Source of the DNA: Chersky-840 sp035532735
Lineage (GTDB): Bacteria; Actinomycetota; Acidimicrobiia; Acidimicrobiales; UBA8190
DNA length: 64,000 nucleotides
NCBI GenBank assembly: GCA_035532735.1
Contig: DATKQM010000063.1
Coordinates: 1 to 64,000 of the forward strand
Reading direction: 5' to 3'
Below, one piece after another: positions 8,859-17,376 of the stretch. Every line of letters starts with the position of its first letter. Within the stretch, counting starts at the first letter, position 1. The position numbers were made by a program, and so were the translations under genes. Under the pieces are notes generated by a model. It ran no database searches. It was not told the DNA's origin and was given only the letters and a program-made list of their open reading frames with translations.

Positions 8859-9931
8859 TGCGAATGAGCTGTCTTGTCGCTGACTCCGGCGGAGTCGAAG
8901 GTCGCCATCTCTCGCAGGATCTTGGCCGCCGCCTGCACGATCGGCACTGCCAAGGCCGCCCCGGATCCCTCGCCCAGTCGCATGCCGAGGTCCAGCACCG
9001 GGACGAGCCCGAGCTCGTCCACGACGACCGTTGATCCCGGTTCGCTGGAACGATGTCCGATGATCAGGTAGTCGAGGGCCTCGGGCACGAACGCCGTCGC
9101 CATCATCGAGGCGGCCGCGGCGATGACACCATCCACCATGACCGGTACCCGGCGTGAGGCGGCGCCGACGACGAACCCACACAGTGCGGCGATCTCGAGG
9201 CCGCCGAGCTCGGCCAGCACGACCAGGGGCTCCGCCTCAGGAGCGAGACGCGCGAGCGCCTGGGCGATCACCGCCTTCTTGCGGTCGAGCATGACGTCGT
9301 CGATGCCGGTACCGCGCCCGGTCACCTCCGTCGCCGATCGACCCGACCGAGCCGCGATCAGCGCCGCCGCCGATGTCGTGTTCCCGATCCCCATATCGCC
9401 GGTCACCACCAGGCGCGCGCCTGTATCGATCGACTTCGTTGCCACGTCCACACCGACATCGAGAGCAGCACGGGCCTGATCGGTCGTCATGGCCGGCTCG
9501 ACGGCAAGGTTTCGGGTGCCGAGCGCGACGTTCCTGCGGACCAAGGCCTTCGAGTCGGTCAGGATGGGTGTGGCCACTCCCACGTCCACGACGACGACCT
9601 CGGCGCCGACGTGCCGGGCGAGGACGTTGATGGCGGCACCACCGGCACAGAAGTTCGCCACCATCTGCGCAGTCACCTCCTGCGGCCACGGTGTCACTCC
9701 CTCGGCCACGACGCCGTGATCTCCGGCAAACACCGCTACGGTGACCGGTGCGGGGATCGGCGGCGGACATTCCCCTGCCATGGCGCTCAGGCGGACCCCG
9801 ATGTCCTCGACGCTTCCGAGCGAACCACGGGGCTTGGTCAACCGTGCCTGGAGCTCGGCCGCGGCTGCAGCCGCACCGGTGTCGGCCGCGACGACACTGC
9901 GACAGGTTTCGAAGAATCCCTCAGTGGTCAT
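8855..9931 (-). CDS. cobT: Nicotinate-nucleotide:DMB phosphoribosyltransferase
   Basis: CobT activates the lower ligand 5,6-dimethylbenzimidazole to alpha-ribazole phosphate. The 358-residue product starts at an ATG that overlaps the stop of the upstream aminotransferase gene (ATGA), with AGGAG nine bases before it. Typical features are KPRGSLGSVEDI near the N-terminus, FAGDHGVVAEGV, GDMGIGNTTSAAA, and the C-terminal GEGSGAA, whose Glu is the catalytic base in the family. The length matches CobT from enterobacteria and actinobacteria. Confidence 0.95.
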   Translation of the reverse strand: MTTEGFFETCRSVVAADTGAAAAAAELQARLTKPRGSLGSVEDIGVRLSAMAGECPPPIPAPVTVAVFAGDHGVVAEGVTPWPQEVTAQMVANFCAGGAAINVLARHVGAEVVVVDVGVATPILTDSKALVRRNVALGTRNLAVEPAMTTDQARAALDVGVDVATKSIDTGARLVVTGDMGIGNTTSAAALIAARSGRSATEVTGRGTGIDDVMLDRKKAVIAQALARLAPEAEPLVVLAELGGLEIAALCGFVVGAASRRVPVMVDGVIAAAASMMATAFVPEALDYLIIGHRSSEPGSTVVVDELGLVPVLDLGMRLGEGSGAALAVPIVQAAAKILREMATFDSAGVSDKTAHSH

Positions 9932-10848
9932 GACGCGCTTCTCCTGGCTGCTGGCTGATCGATCTCGGACAAGGCCCGCTCCAACCGCTCGAGGCCCGAC
10001 GGTGCGGGCACTGCGATGCGGACCACATCGGGCATCCCGAAGCTGGTGCAGTCTCGGACCACGATCCCGTGCGTCACCAGATCGGCGCGCAGCCCCGGCG
10101 CGGCGACGAGCACCCAGTTGGCGTCGGACGGTTGAGGTTCGTACCCGTGAGCACGAAGCAGCGCGGCCAACTGCCCGCGCAGCGTCTGGACGCGAGCGGT
10201 CCAGGTGGGGAGCTCGACAGCTGCCAAGAGGTCGGGGAGGGCGGTCACCGCCAGGCTGTTGACCGACCACATGGGCTGGTGATCTCGACAGCGGGCGATC
10301 GTGGCCTCCTCGCCCCCGGGCACCAGGACATAGCCGATGCGGAGCCCCGGGCACCCCAGGAGCTTGGTGAGCGAGCCCACCACCACGGCGTCAGGGTCAC
10401 GACGCGTCCAGGATCCGGTCGCAAGTGCGTAGAAGGCCTCGTCCCAGACCTCGGCGTGGTCGTCGTGACCCGCCAGGATCCCACTCGGGTTATGGGGGTT
10501 CGAGCGCCACAGCGGTCCCCCGCCCCGTGGATGCAGCGAGAATTCGGGCTCGACCACGCGTCCGCTCATCTCCTGGCCCACCAACCCGATGGCCTCGGCT
10601 CCTCCGTTGGTGAGCAGCAGGCGGCGCTCGTCGACTCCCATGGCCTCGGCCAACGAGGCCGTAGCTCGAGAGGCGTCGGGGTAGCGGCGCAACGACGCCA
10701 GGTGCCGGCGCAGCACCGGCACGGGATCTGGTGCCACCGGGTTCAACGATTGCGACAGGTCGAGCACGCTCTCGGGATCCAGTCCAAGGGCGTATGCCAC
10801 CGACGCCGCGTCTCCGCCGTGTGGGCCCGGGGCGGGCAATGTCGTCAT
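9928..10848 (-). CDS. cobC: Threonine-phosphate decarboxylase-like aminotransferase of cobalamin synthesis
   Basis: This is a PLP-dependent class I/II aminotransferase-fold enzyme of 306 residues. In cobalamin operons such proteins make (R)-1-amino-2-propanol phosphate from L-threonine phosphate (CobD of Salmonella, CobC of Pseudomonas). Visible are LDLSQSLNPV near the N-terminus, LTNGGAEAI, NPHNPSG, and GSLTKLLGCPGLRIGY with the PLP lysine. The ATG overlaps the cbiB stop (ATGA) and its own stop overlaps the cobT start. HisC-type histidinol-phosphate aminotransferases look similar, but the operon position favours the cobalamin role. It is somewhat short for the family. Confidence 0.85.
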   Translation of the reverse strand: MTTLPAPGPHGGDAASVAYALGLDPESVLDLSQSLNPVAPDPVPVLRRHLASLRRYPDASRATASLAEAMGVDERRLLLTNGGAEAIGLVGQEMSGRVVEPEFSLHPRGGGPLWRSNPHNPSGILAGHDDHAEVWDEAFYALATGSWTRRDPDAVVVGSLTKLLGCPGLRIGYVLVPGGEEATIARCRDHQPMWSVNSLAVTALPDLLAAVELPTWTARVQTLRGQLAALLRAHGYEPQPSDANWVLVAAPGLRADLVTHGIVVRDCTSFGMPDVVRIAVPAPSGLERLERALSEIDQPAARRSAS

Positions 10849-11765
10849 CGTCGTCGGCCCCGAGCGAGCCGTCGCGTTGTCAGGCACAGCCCAACGGCGC
10901 CGAGGAGCACGCACAGCGCGTCGCTCACGTCCTGGGACAGTCCCACGGCGCGCCGGATGTCCGGGGGTGCGGCGCTCGGCCCGCTTCCGAGCGTGGGGCG
11001 ACGCTCGGTGGTGTCCCCGTAGGTGTTCTCTCCGCCCAGACGCACACCCAATCCGGCGGCAAAAGCAGCCTCGGCCACGCCAGCGTTCGGAGAAGGATGC
11101 AAGGGCGCCTGGGTTCGCACCGCATGCCAGACGGCCGCGGCGGCGGGGGGGCGGACCGATACCACCAGAGCGGCGGTCACTCGTGCGGGGACGAAGGCGG
11201 CCGCGTCGTCGAGACGGGCACTCGCCCACCCGTAACGGAGATATCGATCGCTGCGGTACCCCACCATCGAGTCCATGGTGTTGACGGCGCGGTATCCGAG
11301 GGCGCCGGGCGCGCCGGCCACGGCGGCCCACCACGCCGGCGCCACCACGGCGTCCACGGTGTTCTCGGCCACCGATTCGACTACCGCCCGGGCCATGCCC
11401 TGCGCATCGAGGGTCGCCACCTCGCGTCCGACCAGGCTGGGCAGGAGCTCCCGGGCCCGTTCGAGGTCGTCGCCCTCGAGCGCGTCGCCGATGGTCGCCG
11501 CCACCTCGCGCAATTGTCTTCCCGCCACCGCCAGGTACGTCGCCGCGGCGGTGGAGCCCACGACCGCTCCCGCCGCCGCACCCAATCCGGCGCCGAAGGC
11601 CACATGACCGACCCCGGCAGCGCGAGTGTCTCGGTAGGCCCGGGCTTCGAACCTTTCCATGCAGAGCCCGAATAGCCGCACCGGGTGCAATCCCGACGGT
11701 GGTTCGGCCAGGACGCGATCGGCGAGGACACCGAGGGCGGCCGCCATGGGCTTCGACGCGCTCAC
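10845..11765 (-). CDS. cbiB: Adenosylcobinamide-phosphate synthase
   Basis: The enzyme attaches the aminopropanol (phosphate) arm to adenosylcobyric acid; it is called CobD in aerobic-pathway nomenclature. The 306-residue membrane protein starts at a GTG overlapping the cobS stop (GTGA). Recognisable are HPVRLFG near the N-terminus, VAENTVDAVVAPAWW in the middle, and the segment SPNAGVAEAAFAAGLGVRLGG, all signatures of the family, with several hydrophobic helices. An open frame continues upstream to 12719, but that part is the antisense/shifted image of cobS and cobU. Confidence 0.93.
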   Translation of the reverse strand: MSASKPMAAALGVLADRVLAEPPSGLHPVRLFGLCMERFEARAYRDTRAAGVGHVAFGAGLGAAAGAVVGSTAAATYLAVAGRQLREVAATIGDALEGDDLERARELLPSLVGREVATLDAQGMARAVVESVAENTVDAVVAPAWWAAVAGAPGALGYRAVNTMDSMVGYRSDRYLRYGWASARLDDAAAFVPARVTAALVVSVRPPAAAAVWHAVRTQAPLHPSPNAGVAEAAFAAGLGVRLGGENTYGDTTERRPTLGSGPSAAPPDIRRAVGLSQDVSDALCVLLGAVGLCLTTRRLARGRRR

Positions 11766-12502
11766 CACTTGGCCGCCAGGACGAGAAGCCCGACTGTCTC
11801 TCCGACCACCCCGGCCGCTCCGAGCACGTCCCCGGTGAAGCCCCCGATCCTCCGGTGCGCGAAGGCGATGACGAGAGCGAACCCCACGGCCTCGCCACCC
11901 ACCGCGGCGAGTCCGTGGGTACCCCGACCCGCGACTGCGAGCCCGACCGCCAGGGCCACACCGATCAGGCCCGGCACCACCGCATTGCTGATGCCGTCCC
12001 GCCCGGTCGACCCCCCCTGTTCGCCGGGGCCGATGAAGGCGCTGGCGAGGCCACCGGGTCGCGCGTAAGGCCCGCATCGGGCCACGACCGCCATGCCCGT
12101 ACGCGACCCGCACCACAGCGCGCCGAGGACCAGAGGGGCGGCGGCTGTCGACGCGAAGGCGCCGAAGCGGAGCACGAGCACGACCACCAGGGTCACCGCG
12201 CCGAACGCGCCCACCGCAGGGTCGGCCATGACCTCGAGGCGACGCGGGCGGGCCATGGGTGGCAGCAGGCCATCGGCCGAGTCGGCGAGCCCATCGAGAT
12301 GGAGATACCCCGTCAGCGCGGCGTCGCAGGCGAGCGCCACTCCAGCGGCGACGACAGGGGGCCACGCCCGGCCCGCCAACCACCACAGCACACCCACCGC
12401 CAGCCCGATGGCCGCACCCGCGACGGGGAACCAGTCCAACGTGGCCACCGACGGGACGGCGGCACGGCCGAACGGCGTCAGGAACCCGAGCGCCCTGCGC
12501 AT
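11762..12502 (-). CDS. cobS: Adenosylcobinamide-GDP ribazoletransferase (cobalamin synthase)
   Basis: CobS joins adenosylcobinamide-GDP to alpha-ribazole (phosphate) in the membrane, the last step of nucleotide loop assembly. The 246-residue product starts MRRALGFLTPFG, and its ATG shares a base with the cobU stop (TGATG). The acidic motif LDGLADSADGLL is present and the rest is strongly hydrophobic, with about six helices. An ATG twelve codons upstream lies inside cobU and is less likely. Confidence 0.93.
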   Translation of the reverse strand: MRRALGFLTPFGRAAVPSVATLDWFPVAGAAIGLAVGVLWWLAGRAWPPVVAAGVALACDAALTGYLHLDGLADSADGLLPPMARPRRLEVMADPAVGAFGAVTLVVVLVLRFGAFASTAAAPLVLGALWCGSRTGMAVVARCGPYARPGGLASAFIGPGEQGGSTGRDGISNAVVPGLIGVALAVGLAVAGRGTHGLAAVGGEAVGFALVIAFAHRRIGGFTGDVLGAAGVVGETVGLLVLAAKW

Positions 12503-13002
12503 CAGCGAGCCCGGGGCGCAACGAGTTGGAGCGTGCAACCCGCCACGACGAAACGTACGTCATCGGCCCGGGCTGCCACTGCTTGGTTGAGCCTCCCGAG
12601 CGCGTCGCGAAAGAGCCGGCCCTCCGCGGTCGACGGATGGACCGAGAGCCCGACCTCCTCGGAGACGACGACGGTGTCCCCGTTGCGATCGGCCAACGCC
12701 GAGCACAATGCCTCGACATCCACCTCCATCCCCGGAGCCGCGCTCACCCACGGGCCCAGTGAGTCCAACAGGACCGAGCCGGTCACCTCGCGTAACACCT
12801 CGGCCAGGTCAGGACCGGCCTGGACGGTGCGCCATGCCGACGGGCGTCGAGCCTGGTGCTGCTTCACCCGGGCCGCCAGCTCCTCGTCGTACCCGACGTC
12901 GAGCGTGGCGATGTAGGTGACCGGGGCCGGAAGTCCCGACGCGACGGCCTCGGCCACCGCGGACTTGCCCGATCGGGCACCACCGAGGATGAGGGCGATC
13001 AC
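12502..13002 (-). CDS. cobU: Adenosylcobinamide kinase / guanylyltransferase
   Basis: CobU phosphorylates adenosylcobinamide and then transfers GMP to it. The 166-residue product starts at a GTG overlapping the cbiZ stop (GTGA). The P-loop LGGARSGKS is at the N-terminus. The guanylylated histidine is likely in RVKQHQARRP, and VSEEVGLSVHP matches the conserved VSNEVG region with a substitution. Size is normal. Confidence 0.93.
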   Translation of the reverse strand: MIALILGGARSGKSAVAEAVASGLPAPVTYIATLDVGYDEELAARVKQHQARRPSAWRTVQAGPDLAEVLREVTGSVLLDSLGPWVSAAPGMEVDVEALCSALADRNGDTVVVSEEVGLSVHPSTAEGRLFRDALGRLNQAVAARADDVRFVVAGCTLQLVAPRAR

Positions 13003-13676
13003 CTCGCACCACCGTCTCGACAGCCCGCCACAACGGCCCGGTACACCGCCCGGGCCAGGCGCGCCCCCCACGGTGAGCGGGGTCCACCGAAGGAGTGCGC
13101 GATGCCCTCATCGGGACAGGCGATGCACACGGCGTCCGACGCTGTCCCCGTGGCCGGCACACCCGCATCCCACAGGGCCTGCGCCTTGGCTTCGGTGACG
13201 GTCATCACGGCATTGACCATGGCGGCACGCGACAAGCGCTCGGGGACGATGCCCACGATGTTGATCGTGCCCGGCCCCGGCGCCGGGGGGTCGAGGGGGT
13301 CGTCGGGAGCCGCGGCCCACGTCGGACGGGTGATACCGACCGACACGTCGACCTGCGCGCCATCGTCCTCGTCGCGCCACACCGTCCGAAGATCTACAGC
13401 GGTGAGCATGCCGACTCCGGGACCGGTGAGCCCGTGCTCGAAGGCCAGCTCGGCCAGATGCGTCTCGGGATCACGGCGCGAGTAGCTCGTGGGGACCTGC
13501 GCGTTGATCACCCAATGACGCAGGCCGATGCCACCACCGAGGGGCGCCGAGGAGATCACGAGCGGTGGCTCGGGGAAGCGCCACACGAGCATGGTCAGCT
13601 GCTCGTCAACAGCGCCGTGCTCGAAGCACTCGGGGTGTATGGGCGGGCCCCACCGGTGCGGCGCGGAGTCGGTCAT
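12999..13676 (-). CDS. cbiZ: Adenosylcobinamide amidohydrolase
   Basis: CbiZ removes the aminopropanol arm from imported (adenosyl)cobinamide, giving adenosylcobyric acid that CbiB can reuse. The 225-residue protein shows the family signature GVPATGTASDAVCIACP near residues 174-190, WVINAQVP in the first third, and ERLSRAAMVNAVMTVTEAK. It lies between cobO and cobU in the same operon. CbiZ is typical of archaea and scattered bacteria, where it serves salvage of incomplete corrinoids. Its company with a BtuFCD importer fits that role. Confidence 0.88.
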   Translation of the reverse strand: MTDSAPHRWGPPIHPECFEHGAVDEQLTMLVWRFPEPPLVISSAPLGGGIGLRHWVINAQVPTSYSRRDPETHLAELAFEHGLTGPGVGMLTAVDLRTVWRDEDDGAQVDVSVGITRPTWAAAPDDPLDPPAPGPGTINIVGIVPERLSRAAMVNAVMTVTEAKAQALWDAGVPATGTASDAVCIACPDEGIAHSFGGPRSPWGARLARAVYRAVVAGCRDGGAR

Positions 13677-13678
13677 GG

Positions 13679-14263
13679 TCAGAATTCGATCCCCTTGCGA
13701 GCTTTGATGCCCCTGTCGTACGCGTGCTTGACCTTACGCATCTCGGTGACGGTGTCGGCGATTTCGATGAGCTCTGGGGCGGCATCACGTCCGGTGATGA
13801 CCACGTTGGTCTTCGGCGCCCGACCCGTGATCCCCGCCACCACATCGGCGACATCGATCCAGCCGTAGGTAACGGCGTAGGTGAGCTCGTCGAGGATGAG
13901 GAGGTCGTAGTCGCCCGACGCCAGCTTGGCCCGAGACAGCTCCCAGGCGTGGCGACCCTTGGCCGCAGTCTCGTCGAGGTCGGAGGACTCCCAGGTGAAC
14001 CCGTCGCCCATCGTCGACCACTCGATGCCCAGGTGCTCCGCCAGCTTGCGCTCACCCACCTTCCATTTCCCGCTCTTCACGAACTGAACGACTCCTACGG
14101 TCCAACCTCGGGCCCAGCCCCTGCCCATGACGCCGAACGCGGAAGATGACTTGCCCTTGCCGTGCCCGGTGTTGATCAGGACCAGCGAGGTAGCACGGGC
14201 CGCGCGCTCGCCGGTGTCTTCGGACCCGTCGTCGTTGACGGCGTCGGAATCAGAATCTGCCAT
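13679..14263 (-). CDS. cobO: Cob(I)yrinic acid a,c-diamide adenosyltransferase
   Basis: CobO/BtuR transfers the adenosyl group from ATP to reduced corrinoids. The 194-residue reading starts at the ATG at 14263, preceded by AAGGAG six bases upstream; a second ATG at 14281 overlaps the ATPase stop but has no comparable site. The ATP loop is NTGHGKGKSSSAFG, followed by RGWTVGVVQFVK and the acidic motif LLILDELTYAVTYGW. The acidic N-terminal 25 residues are not conserved. It stands between the transporter genes and cbiZ. Confidence 0.93.
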   Translation of the reverse strand: MADSDSDAVNDDGSEDTGERAARATSLVLINTGHGKGKSSSAFGVMGRGWARGWTVGVVQFVKSGKWKVGERKLAEHLGIEWSTMGDGFTWESSDLDETAAKGRHAWELSRAKLASGDYDLLILDELTYAVTYGWIDVADVVAGITGRAPKTNVVITGRDAAPELIEIADTVTEMRKVKHAYDRGIKARKGIEF

Positions 14264-14277
14264 CGCACTCTCCTTCG

Positions 14278-15048
14278 TCATCGCACGCGCTGAGGGATCA
14301 CGATGAGATCACCGGCGTCCGAGCGCATGACCCGCACACTCGCTCCGAAGTGGCGTCCGAGAGCCTCCTCGGTCAGGACCTCGTCGGGCTTGCCGATCGA
14401 CACCGCCCGCCCCTCTCCCAGGAGGATGAGGCGATCTGCGAACTGCCCAGCCAGCGTGAGGTCGTGCAGGGCGCTGAGCACCGTGAGGCCCCGCTCGCGA
14501 CGTAACTCGTCGACCAGTTCCAGCGCCTCGACCCGTCGACCCAGATCCAGCGCGCTGGTGGGCTCGTCGAGGAGAAGGACCGGCGCCTGTTGGGCCAGCG
14601 CACGAGCGAGCACGAGGCGCTGGAGCTCACCCCCCGACAGTGTCGAGAGTCGACGTTCGGCCATGGTGGCCAGATCGAGCGAGACCAGGAGATCTCCGCA
14701 CACGCGGCGATCTTCGGGGGACTCGAAGCCGAAATAGCCGATATGCGGGGTCCGACCGAGCAGCACGTATTGCCCCACGGTCATGTCAGGCGGCAGTTCG
14801 GGTTGCTGAGGGACATAGGCGACGAGTCGCGCCAGATGTTTGGGCGACAGCGAGGACACCCGTACGCCGTCGACGCTGATCTCACCTTCGTGCGCCACCA
14901 AGCGGGCCACGGCCCGCAACAACGTCGTCTTGCCGGCGCCGTTGGGGCCGATGAGGCCCACCCACTCCCCCGACCCGATCCGTTCGGTCAGGTCCGAGAG
15001 AGCGGGGACGGAGTCGTAACGCACCGTGACGCTCTCGAAGGCGATCAC
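14278..15048 (-). CDS. btuD: Corrinoid ABC transporter ATP-binding protein
   Basis: This is the ATPase of the FecCD/BtuCD importer class, 256 residues from a GTG at 15048. Walker A is GPNGAGKTT, the Q-loop region is AYVPQQPELP, the signature is LSGGELQR, Walker B is VLLLDEPTSAL and the H-loop is ALHDL. The start lies 10 bases after the permease stop. Substrate is inferred from the riboswitch and the cobalamin genes; by sequence alone it could be a siderophore importer. Confidence 0.88.
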   Translation of the reverse strand: MIAFESVTVRYDSVPALSDLTERIGSGEWVGLIGPNGAGKTTLLRAVARLVAHEGEISVDGVRVSSLSPKHLARLVAYVPQQPELPPDMTVGQYVLLGRTPHIGYFGFESPEDRRVCGDLLVSLDLATMAERRLSTLSGGELQRLVLARALAQQAPVLLLDEPTSALDLGRRVEALELVDELRRERGLTVLSALHDLTLAGQFADRLILLGEGRAVSIGKPDEVLTEEALGRHFGASVRVMRSDAGDLIVIPQRVR

Positions 15049-15058
15049 GTCGGGCCCT

Positions 15059-16156
15059 TCACGTGCTCCGGCCCACGCGCCGAGAGCGCAGGACGAACAA
15101 GAAGAATGGTGCTCCCACGAAGGCGGTAACCACGCCGATCGGGATCTCACTGGGGGCGAGCACGGTCCGGGCGGCGACGTCGGCCAAGATGAGGAAGGCG
15201 GCACCACCGATCATCGACACGGGCACGACCACGCGGTAACTGGCATTGGTGGTCAGACGGACGGTGTGGGGGACGATGATGCCGACAAAGCCGATGAGCC
15301 CGCTCACCGCCACGGCTGCGGCGGTGCCGAGGGTGGCCGCCGCCACGATCGTGATGCGCACGCGCGATGACCTCACACCCAAGCTGTCGGCTTCGTCCTC
15401 ACCCACCCGAAGCACGTCGAGGAGGCGCCGGTGCGCGAGAAGGACGACGGCACTGAGCGCGACGTACGGGAGGATGAGGACGACGTCGGACCACGAGGCC
15501 ACGGTCAGGCTGCCGAGGATCCATGCGTAGACCGACTGCAGGTCCTGGGCATGTTGCTGTTGGAGAAACGTCTGGATCGCCGTCAACAAGGCGGCGACCG
15601 CCACCCCGGCCAGGACGATCGACACCGTCGCCCCCTGTCGACCCACCGTCGCCCCCACCACATAGGTCAGCGTGACCGCACCCACTGCGCCACCGAAGGC
15701 AGCCAGGGGCAGGAGCTGCGAGAGCCCCGGCCCCGCCACGATGACGGCGGTGGCTCCGAGCCCGGCTCCTGCCGCCACCCCCAGAAGATAGGGATCCGCC
15801 AGGGGATTGCGGAACACCCCTTGGAACGCGGCTCCGCCTCCCGCCAACATCGCTCCCACCAGACCGCCGAGCACGACCCTGGGGAGCCGGATCTGCCACA
15901 AGATGTCAGCGTCAATGCGACTGACCCCGGAATGAAAGTGCAGCAACGGGACATGCGAAAGCAGCACACGCAGCGCCGCGGAGAATGACAGGTCGGCGGG
16001 GCCCATCGATATGCCCAACAGCACCGCGCCCAACAGCGCGCCCAACGCCACCACGACCGGACCGCGAGCCGCGACGGGGCGTAGCGCGGGAGCCTCCTCC
16101 GCCACGGCCCGGGACGTCACCGGCGCGCTCTGTTGTCGCGGCAGCGTGGTACTCAC
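15059..16156 (-). CDS. btuC: Corrinoid ABC transporter permease
   Basis: The product is a 365-residue FecCD-type permease with about ten membrane helices. Its GTG overlaps the stop of the binding-protein gene (GTGA). The segments LPRVVLGGLVGAMLAGGG, FRNPLADPYLLGVAAGAG and GLIGFVGIIVPHTVR are diagnostic of the BtuC/FecCD family. A cytoplasmic N-terminal extension of about 35 residues precedes the first helix. It works with the ATPase and the lipoprotein encoded next to it. Confidence 0.9.
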   Translation of the reverse strand: MSTTLPRQQSAPVTSRAVAEEAPALRPVAARGPVVVALGALLGAVLLGISMGPADLSFSAALRVLLSHVPLLHFHSGVSRIDADILWQIRLPRVVLGGLVGAMLAGGGAAFQGVFRNPLADPYLLGVAAGAGLGATAVIVAGPGLSQLLPLAAFGGAVGAVTLTYVVGATVGRQGATVSIVLAGVAVAALLTAIQTFLQQQHAQDLQSVYAWILGSLTVASWSDVVLILPYVALSAVVLLAHRRLLDVLRVGEDEADSLGVRSSRVRITIVAAATLGTAAAVAVSGLIGFVGIIVPHTVRLTTNASYRVVVPVSMIGGAAFLILADVAARTVLAPSEIPIGVVTAFVGAPFFLFVLRSRRVGRST

Positions 16157-17100
16157 GTCCCGCCGGAATTCTTCTTGAGAGCGGACTCCACTGTCTGGAG
16201 AAGGTCGACGATGCGCGGTCCCCATCGGGACGCGATGTCGTCGTTGAGACCGACCACCTGGCCCTTTCGCACCGCCGTCATCGTCGACCACCCCGGGCGC
16301 GCCGCCACTGTGTGGACGGTTTGTCCGCAACAGATTGTGTCGGCCAGGAACACCCAGTCAGGGTTCGACTGCACGATGAATTCCGCCGAGAGCTGGGGGT
16401 AGCCGCCGCTCGACGCGGCCGAGGGGGCGCGATCGGCGATATTGCGCAGCCCGAGCAGGCCCAGCACCTTCCCGATGAAGGTCGACGAGGTCACCGAGAA
16501 GTAGGTCTGGTCGAGCTCGTAGTAATAGGTCTGACCCGCGCTCGACTTGGGGGCGTCCTTCACGATCTGTGCGATCTGCGCCTTCACGTGCGCAGCCTCG
16601 GTCTGTGCAGCCTGGACGTGCCCGGTGGCTTCGCCAAGCTTGGCGTAGTCCCCGTAGGCGTCGGCAAGCGTCGCCGCGGGCGGGAGCGACAGGACGGGGA
16701 TGGCGAAGGCCTTGAGCCGACCGGTGAGACCGCTGCTGTCGCCCGGCACCACCACGAGGTCAGGCTTGTAGGCCACGATGGCCTCGACATTGGGCTGAAG
16801 ATCGTCGAGGGTCGTGCGAGGAGCGTTCTTCGGGTAGTCCGAGTACTTGTCGACGGCCTTCACCTGGCTCCCGGCGCCGATCGCGTAGAGCATCTCGGTG
16901 GCGGTCGGGGACAGCGAGACGATGGCATCGGGACGGGATTTGATCCGCACGGTGCCGTTGGCGGCCGACACCGACACCGGGAACGACCCGGAGTTGGATT
17001 GGGCTGCGGCCGAAGTGTTCGGCGTGGAGCTGCACGAAGCGGCGAGCAGGCCGAGCCCGGCGCAGACACCAAGCAGCGTCCGCTGCGTGCGCTTGTTCAT
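16153..17100 (-). CDS. btuF: Corrinoid-binding lipoprotein of the ABC importer
   Basis: This is an extracytoplasmic substrate-binding protein of 315 residues. The ATG at 17100 is preceded by GGAGG eight bases upstream; an earlier ATG at 17151 lies inside the leader. It has a lipoprotein signal (KRTQRTLLGV...LAASC), so it is anchored by Cys near residue 23. The BtuF/FhuD fold is seen in IVSLSPTATEMLYAIGAG and KPDLVVVPGD. A CC pair occurs in LADTICCGQ. It is the first gene after the cobalamin riboswitch, which makes corrinoid the likely ligand. Confidence 0.9.
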   Translation of the reverse strand: MNKRTQRTLLGVCAGLGLLAASCSSTPNTSAAAQSNSGSFPVSVSAANGTVRIKSRPDAIVSLSPTATEMLYAIGAGSQVKAVDKYSDYPKNAPRTTLDDLQPNVEAIVAYKPDLVVVPGDSSGLTGRLKAFAIPVLSLPPAATLADAYGDYAKLGEATGHVQAAQTEAAHVKAQIAQIVKDAPKSSAGQTYYYELDQTYFSVTSSTFIGKVLGLLGLRNIADRAPSAASSGGYPQLSAEFIVQSNPDWVFLADTICCGQTVHTVAARPGWSTMTAVRKGQVVGLNDDIASRWGPRIVDLLQTVESALKKNSGGT

Positions 17101-17199
17101 GTGATCATCCTCCATCGGTTGGCGGAGGACGAAGTGCGCCCGCTGCGACACCCGATGGTGGTGCCCAACGAACCGCCCTTCCTCCGAGGACAGGTTTCG

Positions 17200-17315
17200 C
17201 TGATGCAGGACAGGCGTCCGGGCTCGTCCCCCGAGAGGGCATCACCGTTGCGGGACAGCGCCGGGATCTCACCGGCCTTCGCTGGGCCTACACCACTTCG
17301 GCTGGCACCGAAGCG
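17200..17315 (-). promoter_or_regulatory. Cobalamin riboswitch
   Basis: On the minus strand the leader of btuF contains, in order, GGTGCCAGCCGAAG, GGCCGGTGAGATCCCGG, the near-invariant CTGTCCCGCAACGGTGA (17240-17258 region), and AGCCCGGACGCCTGTCC, the counterpart of the B12 box. Spacing and order match adenosylcobalamin-type riboswitches. The btuF ATG follows about 100 bases downstream with GGAGG, so control could be at translation; I see no U-rich intrinsic terminator. It should repress the whole importer and nucleotide-loop operon when cobalamin is plentiful. Confidence 0.93.
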
Positions 17316-17376
17316 GACGTACGTTAGCCCTCGGGAATGATCGTCGCCACCGCCACGCCGCGCCTATGTCCGTCGC

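Noticed and set aside
10849..11961. Open frame extending cobC upstream
   Set aside because: This is the shifted-frame image of cbiB with Arg-rich composition. The ATG at 10848 overlapping the cbiB stop is the real start.
11766..12719. Open frame extending cbiB upstream
   Set aside because: It covers cobS and cobU in a wrong frame and shows no family sequence.
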